Assembly: GCA_017553665.1 (NCBI GenBank)
Contig: JAFZKM010000282.1
Span: 1 to 9,167 of the forward strand
DNA from: Lachnospiraceae bacterium
GTDB lineage: Bacteria; Bacillota_A; Clostridia; Lachnospirales; Lachnospiraceae
DNA length: 9,167 nt
Reading direction: 5' to 3'
The stretch's first letter is position 1, and the number at the start of each line of letters is the position of its first letter. Positions 1 through 7,344 of this stretch are shown here, piece after piece. The notes under the pieces are model-generated. The model saw only the letters and a program-made list of their open reading frames with translations. It was not told where the DNA came from and did not search any database. The position numbers were made by a program, and so were the translations under genes.

Positions 1-1162
1 ACCGTTCCTCGCGCGTACTGCGGAAGAAGCCGAGAATCTTCTCAAAGAGGGCTGTACCGTCATTTTCATGCCGTTTATGTCCGACATGGACTTCGAGTGC
101 CCGCCGGTGTCACTGAGGAACGTTTTCTGGAACGCGCAGATGGGTCCTTCATGGTCGAGACCGCTCGGAATTGCCGTTGATACGGAATGCCCTCTGTTTA
201 AATATTTCCCGACTTCACGGTCGGGCGGCTGGGAATGGGAGGATATCCTGGACACCGCAAGAGGTCTGAATTTCCCGGCGAAATATGCTTCCGTCGTAAG
301 GGCCGTGGATGACTGGAACAGGAATTTCACGCTCTCGCTGATCTTTGAAGGCAGAGTATTTGCCGGGAAGCTTCTGTTCTGCTCGGCAGAGCTGAGCGGT
401 GGGTTTGAGAGCAGGCCCGCAGCGGCTGCTTTACTGAGAGCATTGATAAAGTACGCGGGATCGTCCGATTTCGCTCCCGCGCAGCAGATAGACTGGAACG
501 ATGTGACAAAGCACATCAGGCCGCTGTTTAAGGACTCGGACATCATCGCGTCGATCGGTTTCGCGAAGGCTCCGGAAAAGGACGAGAGCAGCGCCGAAGG
601 CAATTCGATCACGGAGGCCGAGACAGGCGTCGGAGTCAGAAGAAGACAGGTCAACGGCAATTTCGGGGACCTTGCGGACATTAATCCGAACATTCCCTTC
701 AGATACGCGCCCGAGAGCCTGCCCGTGAGCTTCAGGATAAGGCTTAAGCGGCCGGTAAGAGTAAAGAGGCTCTATACGCTGCCCATACAGTCCGACAGGG
801 ATTTCCCGGGTGTTATCCGCGAATACGGGATAAGGATCGCAGAGAAGGAGATCCGGGGCGAGTGGAAGAACGGATTTGAAACTCAGTGGTCTGAGAACAT
901 TGACGCGGCTGCGGACGAGCTGGAGCTTACCGTCTATTCGACCTATTCGATGGGAGAGACGGTCAGATGGTACGAGGGACCGGACGGCTTTTATCGCAGG
1001 AAGGCGGTCGAACCGCTTTCGATCACGGCAGCGTCACTCGGGATAGAATACGAGGAAGATCCGGCCGGAAACGGCGGCACGGATAGATTGAGGATCCGCC
1101 GAAGCGATGAACCTTTCTGGAGGCAGGAAGCGGCCAGAAGACATACAGAGATCGATCTGTGA
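1..1162 (+). CDS. GH2-like glycoside hydrolase, C-terminal part (5' end cut by window)
   Basis: The reading frame is open from base 2, so the gene begins upstream; the first in-window ATG (68) is internal. About 386 C-terminal residues are visible. Seen: a short alpha/beta stretch (AEEAENLLKEGCTVIFMPF, bases 20-76), then FWNAQMG (125-145), PLGIAVD, FKYFPTSRSG (197-226) and GWEWEDIL (227-250). This order matches the region after the catalytic barrel in many bacterial GH2 beta-galactosidase-like proteins, which typically read FWNT..., LGI..D..HPA, FPTE.HS..QW. A polar, low-complexity stretch (about 578-660) leads into a C-terminal beta-rich segment (about 690-960) resembling a discoidin/galactose-binding-like domain. 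Catalytic residues lie outside the window, so the substrate is not proven. Beside RG-I genes, a beta-galactosidase-type enzyme trimming galactan side chains is plausible; another GH2-related activity is possible. The stop is 61 nt before the lyase start, so co-transcription is likely. Confidence 0.65.
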   Translation, partial: PFLARTAEEAENLLKEGCTVIFMPFMSDMDFECPPVSLRNVFWNAQMGPSWSRPLGIAVDTECPLFKYFPTSRSGGWEWEDILDTARGLNFPAKYASVVRAVDDWNRNFTLSLIFEGRVFAGKLLFCSAELSGGFESRPAAAALLRALIKYAGSSDFAPAQQIDWNDVTKHIRPLFKDSDIIASIGFAKAPEKDESSAEGNSITEAETGVGVRRRQVNGNFGDLADINPNIPFRYAPESLPVSFRIRLKRPVRVKRLYTLPIQSDRDFPGVIREYGIRIAEKEIRGEWKNGFETQWSENIDAAADELELTVYSTYSMGETVRWYEGPDGFYRRKAVEPLSITAASLGIEYEEDPAGNGGTDRLRIRRSDEPFWRQEAARRHTEIDL

Positions 1163-1223
1163 TGATCGGGAGGATTGTGCCGGCAGAGCTGAAACAGGCG
1201 ATGACGGTACGGAATGGACAGAC

Positions 1224-3815
1224 ATGAAATTACACAGACTTACCGGCAGGACCGGATATACAACCTTCGGATGCATGTGGAAGCGGGGCGAGGCAAGCCC
1301 TTCTTCGGGCTATGCGTGCACGAACGCTGACGGGACAAAAGTGCCTCTGCAGTCGAGAATTACGGCGTTCTGGCCCGACGGATCGGTTAAATGGAGCGCG
1401 CATACGGCGGACGCGGATCTCCTCACCGACAGCATAGAAGTGCTCCCGGTAAAAGACAAAGATGCGCAAGAAGCAGCGGAAGCAGGCGGCAAAGTGCTGT
1501 CAGACGGTTCCGGAAAAGGCATGGAACTGCGCCGTGAGGCGGACGGTTTTATCGTTGACAACGGGAGCTTTACCGTTTACATTCCCGGCAGAGGATCCGA
1601 TCTCATTTCAAAGATCGAAAACGGCAGCAGACTTATCGCGAAGCATTTTATTCCGGAACTGATCCTTGCGCAGCCTGCGAAGGTTGACGGCGATCCCGCC
1701 GTGGTTGACAGATATTTTACCGGCAGGGTGGACAAAGCCGAGATCGAAGAGCAGGGGAGCCTCATGTGCGCGTTTAAATTCACGGGCACGCACGTTGACG
1801 GAAAAGGCACCGAAAGGCTGCGTTTCATCATCCGCATGAAGATATACGCGGGCTCCGAAAGACTGGACTTCACGCATACATTCATATATGACGGCGAACC
1901 TGATAAGGACCGGCTCAAAGGACTTTCCGTGAGCTTTGAGATCCCCGCGTCAGGCGAGCCCTACAACAGACATATCAAATTCACGCCCGATCACGGAGTA
2001 TTCCATGAGTCCCCGATGACTCTCGTCAGCTGGAGGCCGAGAGTGCCCGAGGGACTTCATGCGGCGCAGATGCGGGGCGAGGCCTTAAAGCCCGAGGGGA
2101 AGGCTCTCGAGGCGATGGAGCAGATCATGAAGGACATCCCTTTCTGGGATGAATACGATCTGTGCCAGGACAGCGACAGCCATTTCCTGATCAGGAAGAA
2201 GCTCGCGGGAGATCATCTGTGCTTCATCGACAGCCTGCACGGCAACAGGGCTAAGGGCGCCGCGTTTGCCGGCACGGAAGCCGGCGGAGTGATGGCCGCG
2301 ATACGTGATTTCTGGGAGAAATACCCTTCGGGATATACCGTTTCGGGGCTGACCTCGGACAGCATCAGAATGAGCGTGCATCTTTGGTCGCCTGCCGCAA
2401 GGCCTTATGATTTCAGACATTACGCGGACAGAGGCTACAACCAGGTCTGCTACGAGGGCTATGATTACAAGGGGGCGGATCCTTACGGTATTGCCTGCAC
2501 GAATGAGTTTTCGCTGAAGTTTACCGATGCGCTCTGCGTGAGCGATGAGGAGCTGCTCACATTTGCCTCGGATATCGACACCGCGACGCTCTATGTCGGA
2601 GATCCCGAATATTACCATGACCTGAGGGCTTTCGGCTACTGGTCGCTCGTAAAGAAAAGCACGGATCTGGAAAAAAAGCTCGAAAAGGACCTCGAGACTT
2701 CGTTTGAGTTCTATAAGAATGAGGTCGAGCAGCGCAGATGGTACGGCATGTTCAATTACGGCGATTTCATGCATACCTACGATCCCGACCGTCATGTATG
2801 GAGATATGATGTCGGAGGCTATGCCTGGGACAACACCGAGCTCGTGCCTACGCTCTGGCTGTGGTATTACTTCATGCGCACGGGCCGCGCGGATGTGTTC
2901 AGGCTGGCGGAAAAGCTCTCGCGCCATACCTCCGAGGTGGATGTTTACCATATCGGAAAATATAAGGGCATGGGCTCGCGCCACAATGTGATCCACTGGG
3001 GCTGCCCCTGCAAGGAAGCCCGCATCGCGATGGCGGGACATCACAGATTTTATTATTACCTGACGGGCGACAGACGCCTTGAGGATATTTTCGATGAATT
3101 AAAGGACAATGAGGCGACTTTCCTGAACCGCGACCCGCTCGGAGACTTCTATCCTAAAGAGGAGATGGTCGAGCCTTCGCACGCGAGGAGCGGCCCCGAC
3201 TGGTCATCGCTCTGCTCGAACTGGATGACCGAATGGGAGCGCACGGGAGACACAAAGTACCGTGACAAGATACTCATCGGCTCGCGGGACATTAAGAACG
3301 CGCCGCTGAAACTCGTTTCGGGACCCGATTTCGAATTCAATCCGAATACGCTTCACCTGCGCTACATCGGTGAGCGCACGACCGGCGGGACCCACCTGCA
3401 GATCTGCATGGGAGCGCCTTCGGTATGGCTCGAGATGGCGGATCTCCTGGATGACGGTGAATGGAAGGATATGCTTGCGGAGTACGGAAGATTCTATTTC
3501 CTGCCCGACGATGAGAAACAGAAGGAGTCGAACGGACTGATCGGCGACAGGCAGTTTACGATCCCGATGTTCGCGACCGGAATAGGCGCTTACGGAGCGA
3601 AGAAGCTCAATGATAAGGTGCTTGCCGAAAGGGCGGTCAAGACGCTGACGGAAGCTCAGTATACGCCTTTCTCGCCGAACGGCTACGAGCCGGTGACGGT
3701 TCCGGACGCGGGCAATAACGCTGAACTTAAGGAGATCGCGTGGATATCGACAAACCATGCCGCGCAGTTCGGACTGAACGCGATCATGCTCATGGAGTTT
3801 TTGGAGGACGTATGA
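1224..3815 (+). CDS. Exo-rhamnogalacturonan lyase, PL26 / YetA-like
   Basis: Predicted 863-residue protein, close to the usual length of the YetA/PcRGLX family. This family eliminatively cleaves rhamnosyl-galacturonate bonds of RG-I to release unsaturated galacturonyl-rhamnose. Seen: the N-terminal domain carries VPLQSRITAFWPDGSVKWSA, with W50-P-D-G-S-V-K-W57 the signature I rely on. A beta-rich central part follows (roughly residues 100-430), then an alpha/alpha-toroid-like C-terminal half (roughly 440-863) rich in aromatic and charged residues, including YAWDNTE (533-539) and SRHNVIHWGCPC (H587 and H591). I do not assign catalytic residues. The ATG at 1224 (MKLHRLTG) is preferred because the frame upstream of it (an ATG at 1107) overlaps the preceding gene and reads as non-homologous sequence; the ribosome site at 1224 is weak (GGAATGG). 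No signal peptide, so probably cytoplasmic. The stop overlaps the rhaB start as ATGA, which suggests translational coupling. Confidence 0.85.
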   Translation: MKLHRLTGRTGYTTFGCMWKRGEASPSSGYACTNADGTKVPLQSRITAFWPDGSVKWSAHTADADLLTDSIEVLPVKDKDAQEAAEAGGKVLSDGSGKGMELRREADGFIVDNGSFTVYIPGRGSDLISKIENGSRLIAKHFIPELILAQPAKVDGDPAVVDRYFTGRVDKAEIEEQGSLMCAFKFTGTHVDGKGTERLRFIIRMKIYAGSERLDFTHTFIYDGEPDKDRLKGLSVSFEIPASGEPYNRHIKFTPDHGVFHESPMTLVSWRPRVPEGLHAAQMRGEALKPEGKALEAMEQIMKDIPFWDEYDLCQDSDSHFLIRKKLAGDHLCFIDSLHGNRAKGAAFAGTEAGGVMAAIRDFWEKYPSGYTVSGLTSDSIRMSVHLWSPAARPYDFRHYADRGYNQVCYEGYDYKGADPYGIACTNEFSLKFTDALCVSDEELLTFASDIDTATLYVGDPEYYHDLRAFGYWSLVKKSTDLEKKLEKDLETSFEFYKNEVEQRRWYGMFNYGDFMHTYDPDRHVWRYDVGGYAWDNTELVPTLWLWYYFMRTGRADVFRLAEKLSRHTSEVDVYHIGKYKGMGSRHNVIHWGCPCKEARIAMAGHHRFYYYLTGDRRLEDIFDELKDNEATFLNRDPLGDFYPKEEMVEPSHARSGPDWSSLCSNWMTEWERTGDTKYRDKILIGSRDIKNAPLKLVSGPDFEFNPNTLHLRYIGERTTGGTHLQICMGAPSVWLEMADLLDDGEWKDMLAEYGRFYFLPDDEKQKESNGLIGDRQFTIPMFATGIGAYGAKKLNDKVLAERAVKTLTEAQYTPFSPNGYEPVTVPDAGNNAELKEIAWISTNHAAQFGLNAIMLMEFLEDV
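3803..3807 (+). promoter_or_regulatory. Ribosome binding site of rhaB inside the lyase 3' end
   Basis: GGAGG lies within the last codons of the lyase gene, 4 nt before the ATG at 3812. With the ATGA overlap it fixes this start and removes the 24-codon extension back to the ATG at 3740. The spacing is on the short side, so coupling to lyase translation probably helps. Confidence 0.7.
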
Positions 3816-5215
3816 AATATTATCTGGCCGTGGATATCGGCGCTTCGAGCGGAAGACACATACTCGGATCGCTCGGGAACGGAAAAATGAAAATAGAGGA
3901 GATCTACAGATTTCCGAACGGAATGATCGAAAAGGAAGGACATAAATACTGGGATGCCGACGCTCTTTTCGGACATATCAAGGCAGGCATGAAAAAATGC
4001 GCGGAGCTCGGTAAGATCCCGGTCAGCATCGGAATTGACACCTGGGGCGTTGATTACGCACTGATCGATGAAAACGGCGAAAGGGTAAGCCCGGTCTACG
4101 GCTACAGGGACAGCCGCACCGAGGGCATTGACCGTGAGGTCTACAAAGTGATCCCCGAGGAAGAGCTCTACGCAAGGACCGGCATACAGAAGCAGCCGTT
4201 CAACACGATCTATCAGCTGAGCGCGGCGAAGAGAGACGATCCCGAAGCGCTCGATAAGGCGGCGTCGATGCTGCTGATGCCCGATTATTTCAACTTCCTG
4301 CTCACGGGAAAGCGTGTGACCGAATACACGAACGCGTCGACCACGCAGCTTTTGGATCCCGAAACTTATGACTGGGACTTTGAGATGATAGAAAAGCTCG
4401 GACTTCCGCAAAGGATATTCACGAAGATCGCGGAGCCGGGCACGGTGCTCGGAGGCCTTAAGGATGAAGTGAAAGCCGAGGTGGGATTTGACTGCACTGT
4501 AGTGCTTCCTGCCACCCACGATACCGGATCTGTCGTGGCGGCTGTTCCTTCGACGGATGAAGAAACACTCTACATCAGCTCCGGGACCTGGTCGCTGATG
4601 GGCTGTGAGCTGAAGAAAGCGAACACCTCCGCGGAGAGCAGAAAGAGGAATCTGACCAATGAGGGCGGATACGATCACCGCTTCAGATACCTGAAGAACA
4701 TCATGGGTCTGTGGATGATACAGTCGGCAAAGGCGGAGCTTGCGCCTGACATGAGTTACGGAGAGCTCTGCGAGGCAGCTTCGAAGGAAGAGATCGGTTC
4801 GATAATTCCGGCAAATGACGGAAGATTCCTAAGTCCCGCGAGCATGAGCGAAGAGGTAAGAAAAGCCTGCCGGGAGAGCGGACAGCCGGTACCCGAAACA
4901 CCTGCGGAGGTGGCTGCGGTCATCTACAACAGCCTTGCGGTCTGCTACGCGGAAACACTCCGTGAGATCGAGGAGATGACAGGCAGGCATTATCCCTGCA
5001 TTCATGTGATCGGAGGCGGATCGAACGCGGATTATCTGAACAGGATCACGGCAAGGACCTGCATGAGAGCCGTATACGCCGGACCCTCGGAGGCTACGGC
5101 GATAGGAAATCTTCTGGTACAGATGATCGCGGACGGCGGGGTACCGGATCTGGAGACGGGACGCGGGCTGGTATTCGATTCATTTGATATAGTGGGATAC
5201 AGTTACGAAGACTAG
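3812..5215 (+). CDS. rhaB: Rhamnulokinase (FGGY carbohydrate kinase)
   Basis: Phosphorylates L-rhamnulose with ATP to L-rhamnulose 1-phosphate in the cytoplasm. The 467-residue length is near the E. coli enzyme (489). Seen: the N-terminal phosphate-binding motif AVDIGASSGR (residues 6-15), IGIDTWGVDYALID, GYRDSRTEGI, and YARTGIQKQPFNTIYQL, all typical of rhamnulokinase rather than xylulo- or glycerol kinase. PATHDTGSVVAAVP holds the likely catalytic base D237, the same number as in E. coli RhaB. YISSGTWSLMG (254-264) and GGGSNADYLNRITA (from 401) form the second actin-like ATPase domain and adenosine site. The ATG at 3812 is chosen because the protein then begins MKYYLAVDIG, it has a GGAGG site, and it overlaps the lyase stop by 4 nt; an ATG at 3740 would read into the lyase gene. 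A 40-nt gap separates it from rhaA. No frameshift or missing motif seen. Confidence 0.96.
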   Translation: MKYYLAVDIGASSGRHILGSLGNGKMKIEEIYRFPNGMIEKEGHKYWDADALFGHIKAGMKKCAELGKIPVSIGIDTWGVDYALIDENGERVSPVYGYRDSRTEGIDREVYKVIPEEELYARTGIQKQPFNTIYQLSAAKRDDPEALDKAASMLLMPDYFNFLLTGKRVTEYTNASTTQLLDPETYDWDFEMIEKLGLPQRIFTKIAEPGTVLGGLKDEVKAEVGFDCTVVLPATHDTGSVVAAVPSTDEETLYISSGTWSLMGCELKKANTSAESRKRNLTNEGGYDHRFRYLKNIMGLWMIQSAKAELAPDMSYGELCEAASKEEIGSIIPANDGRFLSPASMSEEVRKACRESGQPVPETPAEVAAVIYNSLAVCYAETLREIEEMTGRHYPCIHVIGGGSNADYLNRITARTCMRAVYAGPSEATAIGNLLVQMIADGGVPDLETGRGLVFDSFDIVGYSYED

Positions 5216-5244
5216 GTGAAAAAGCCAGGAATAAAATATCATTC

Positions 5245-5250
5245 AGGAGG
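5245..5250 (+). promoter_or_regulatory. Strong ribosome binding site of rhaA
   Basis: AGGAGG, 5 nt before the ATG at 5256, in the 40-nt AT-rich gap after rhaB. It fixes the rhaA start and suggests that rhaA initiates independently rather than by coupling. Confidence 0.85.
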
Positions 5251-5255
5251 ACAAT

Positions 5256-6500
5256 ATGAGTTATTCGGAAGCAAAGGAAAAATACGCAAAGCTCGGCATC
5301 GATACCGACGCGGCGATCGAGAAACTGAAGAAAATACCGGTGGCGCTTCACTGCTGGCAGCTTGACGATGTAAAGGGATTTGACCAGGACGGTCCTCTGA
5401 CCGGCGGTATCCAGACCACGGGCAATTATCCCGGAAAGGTAATGACTCCCGAGCAGCTCTTTGCCGACTACGAGAAGGTATTTTCGCTGACTCCGGGCAC
5501 AAAGAAGATCAATGTTCACGCAAGCTACGCGATCTTTGAAAAAGGCGAATATGCGGACCGTGACGCGCTTGAACCCAGGCATTTCGCGAAATGGGTCGAG
5601 CTCGCGAAGAAGCATCATGTGGGACTTGATTTTAATCCTACATTCTTTTCGAGCCCCCGTGTTAAGGACGGTCTGACTCTGACCAGCCCCGATGAGGAGA
5701 CCAGACAGTTCTGGATCCGCCACGGACAGGCCTGCCTGCGCATTTCCGAGTATTTCGCTAAGGAGACCGGAATCCCCTGCGTTATGAACATCTGGATCGG
5801 CGACGGCTACAAAGACATTCCCGCCGACAGACTCGGACCGAGGCTCAGATATAAGGATTCGATCGAGCAGATCCTTTCGATCCCTTACGACCGTGATCTT
5901 GTTAAGCCCTGCGTTGAGTCGAAGGTATTCGGCATCGGCGTTGAGGCATTTACAGCGGGCTCCGCGGAATTTACGCTGAGCTTCGCCGCTACCCATGAGG
6001 GCGTTATGCCCCTTATGGACAACGGACATTACCATCCGACCGAGGTCGTTTCGGACAAGATCCCCGCGCTTATGTGCTTCTTCCCCGAGTTTGCGCTGCA
6101 TATCACGAGACCTATCCGCTGGGATTCGGACCATGTTGTGCTCTTCGACGACGAAACGAGGGAAATGGCGAAAGAGATCGTTCGCTGCGGCGGAATCGGC
6201 AGGGTTCACATGGCGCTTGATTATTTCGATGCTTCGATAAACAGGATCTCGGCTCTGGCCACAGGCTACAGAAGCTGGCAGAAGGCTCTTCTTGAGGCTC
6301 TCTGCATGCCGCATGAAACCTTGAAGGAGCTGCAGGATACGAACCAGCTCAGCAGAAAGATGGTGCTCCAGGAAGCTGTAAAGCTCCTGCCTCTGGGCGA
6401 GATCTGGAACGAATACTTAAGACGCGAAGGCGTGGTCGATGATTTCGGCTTCTACGATGAGATCGAAAAATACGAAAAGGAAGTGCTCTTAAAACGATGA
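5256..6500 (+). CDS. rhaA: L-rhamnose isomerase
   Basis: Interconverts L-rhamnose and L-rhamnulose, the first step of rhamnose use; a cytoplasmic, metal-dependent (Mn) TIM-barrel enzyme. The 414 residues compare with 419 in E. coli. Seen: VALHCWQLDDVKGF near the N-terminus, GGIQTTGNYPGK, and NVHASYAIF. Metal ligands line up with the known E. coli sites: E230, D255, H282 and D322 (E. coli E234, D267, H294, D334) for the structural metal, and H258, D290 and D292 (E. coli H270, D302, D304) for the catalytic one. These sit in MDNGHYHPTEVVSDKI, LHITRPIRWDSDHVVL and ALDYFDASINR. All seven ligands are present, so the enzyme should be active. The start is set by AGGAGG 5 nt upstream. The stop overlaps the rhaD start as ATGA. 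No fusion or truncation seen. Confidence 0.97.
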   Translation: MSYSEAKEKYAKLGIDTDAAIEKLKKIPVALHCWQLDDVKGFDQDGPLTGGIQTTGNYPGKVMTPEQLFADYEKVFSLTPGTKKINVHASYAIFEKGEYADRDALEPRHFAKWVELAKKHHVGLDFNPTFFSSPRVKDGLTLTSPDEETRQFWIRHGQACLRISEYFAKETGIPCVMNIWIGDGYKDIPADRLGPRLRYKDSIEQILSIPYDRDLVKPCVESKVFGIGVEAFTAGSAEFTLSFAATHEGVMPLMDNGHYHPTEVVSDKIPALMCFFPEFALHITRPIRWDSDHVVLFDDETREMAKEIVRCGGIGRVHMALDYFDASINRISALATGYRSWQKALLEALCMPHETLKELQDTNQLSRKMVLQEAVKLLPLGEIWNEYLRREGVVDDFGFYDEIEKYEKEVLLKR

Positions 6501-7318
6501 AAATACTTGACGCAGAATTTGTAAAAGGCTTTATAAGAATGGCCAATGACGGCTGGGAGCAGGGCTGGCACGAGAGGAACGGAGGAAATCTTTCCTACCG
6601 CATCCGCCCCGAAGAGGTGGAGAGCGTAAAGGAGAATTTCGCTCCGAAGGACTGGACTCCCATAGGCGCCACGGTTCCCGCGCTCGGCGGTGAGTATTTC
6701 CTCGTTACCGGTTCGGGCAAGTTCTTCAGGAACTGCATCATCGATCCCGCGGATTCGATGTGTGTGATCGAACTGGACAAGGCCGGCGAGAATTACAGGA
6801 TCGTCTGGGGACTCGTTAACGGCGGACGTCCCACATCGGAGCTTCCGAGCCACCTGATGAACCACGAGGTAAAGTTCCTGATCGATCCGAAGTACCGCGT
6901 GATCTACCATGCGCATACGACCAATATCATCGCCCTCACATTCGTGCTTCCTCTCGACGACGCCGTATTTACGAGAGAACTCTGGGAGATGGCTACCGAG
7001 TGTCCCGTAGTATTCCCCGACGGAGTCGGCGTTGTGCCGTGGATGGTTCCCGGCGGACGCGACATCGCGGTTGCTACGAGCGAACTCATGAAGAAGTACG
7101 ATCTGGCTGTCTGGGCTCATCACGGAATGTTTGCCGCGGGCGAGAATTTTGACATTACCTTCGGCCTCATGCACACCGCCGAGAAGTCGGCCGAGATCCT
7201 TGTAAAGGTGCTCTCGATGCGTCCCGACAAGCTGCAGACGATCACGGTGCAGAATTTCAGAGACCTCGCGAGAGACTTTAAAGTAACACTCCCCGAGAAG
7301 TTTTTGTACGAGAAATAA
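6497..7318 (+). CDS. rhaD: Rhamnulose-1-phosphate aldolase (class II, Zn)
   Basis: Splits L-rhamnulose 1-phosphate into dihydroxyacetone phosphate and L-lactaldehyde; a cytoplasmic zinc enzyme of the class II aldolase/AraD fold. The 273 residues compare with 274 in E. coli. Seen: the N-terminal part reads GWEQGWHERNGGNLSYR and later FLVTGSGKFFRN, both typical of RhaD. GGRPTSELPSHLMNHE places the likely catalytic acid at E115 (E. coli E117). IYHAHTTN gives zinc ligands H138 and H140, and AVWAHHGMFAAG gives the third, H209. All expected ligands are present. The start overlaps the rhaA stop by 4 nt. Its ribosome site is weak and distant (AAAAGGAAG, ending 13 nt upstream), so translation probably depends on ribosomes finishing rhaA. 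It completes the isomerase-kinase-aldolase set, although the gene order here is kinase-isomerase-aldolase. Confidence 0.96.
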   Translation: MKILDAEFVKGFIRMANDGWEQGWHERNGGNLSYRIRPEEVESVKENFAPKDWTPIGATVPALGGEYFLVTGSGKFFRNCIIDPADSMCVIELDKAGENYRIVWGLVNGGRPTSELPSHLMNHEVKFLIDPKYRVIYHAHTTNIIALTFVLPLDDAVFTRELWEMATECPVVFPDGVGVVPWMVPGGRDIAVATSELMKKYDLAVWAHHGMFAAGENFDITFGLMHTAEKSAEILVKVLSMRPDKLQTITVQNFRDLARDFKVTLPEKFLYEK

Positions 7319-7330
7319 GAGATATTTGGG

Positions 7331-7337
7331 AAGGAGA
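7331..7337 (+). promoter_or_regulatory. Strong ribosome binding site of the GH105 gene
   Basis: AAGGAGA, 7 nt before the ATG at 7345, in the 26-nt gap after rhaD. It supports the chosen start and independent initiation. Confidence 0.85.
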
Positions 7338-7344
7338 TAATACT

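Noticed and set aside
1107..1223. Upstream ATG extension of the lyase by 39 codons
   Set aside because: It overlaps the GH2-like gene and reads as charged, non-family sequence; the family-like N-terminus begins at MKLHRLTG (1224).
2085..4678. Long minus-strand open frames (2085-3044, 3204-3758, 3683-4678)
   Set aside because: All overlap the lyase and rhaB coding sequence and read as arginine/valine-rich nonsense; shadows of the + strand genes.
5216..5255. Possible internal promoter in the AT-rich rhaB-rhaA gap (TAAAAT-like element)
   Set aside because: No suitably spaced -35 element; the AT richness is explained by a ribosome-binding leader.
5094..6314. 406-codon open frame on the minus strand opposite rhaB/rhaA
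   Set aside because: Antisense to rhaA, whose metal ligands are all intact; no recognisable motif in the translation.
7319..7344. Possible terminator or regulator site between rhaD and GH105
   Set aside because: Only 26 nt, no inverted repeat or T-run seen; it holds a ribosome site.
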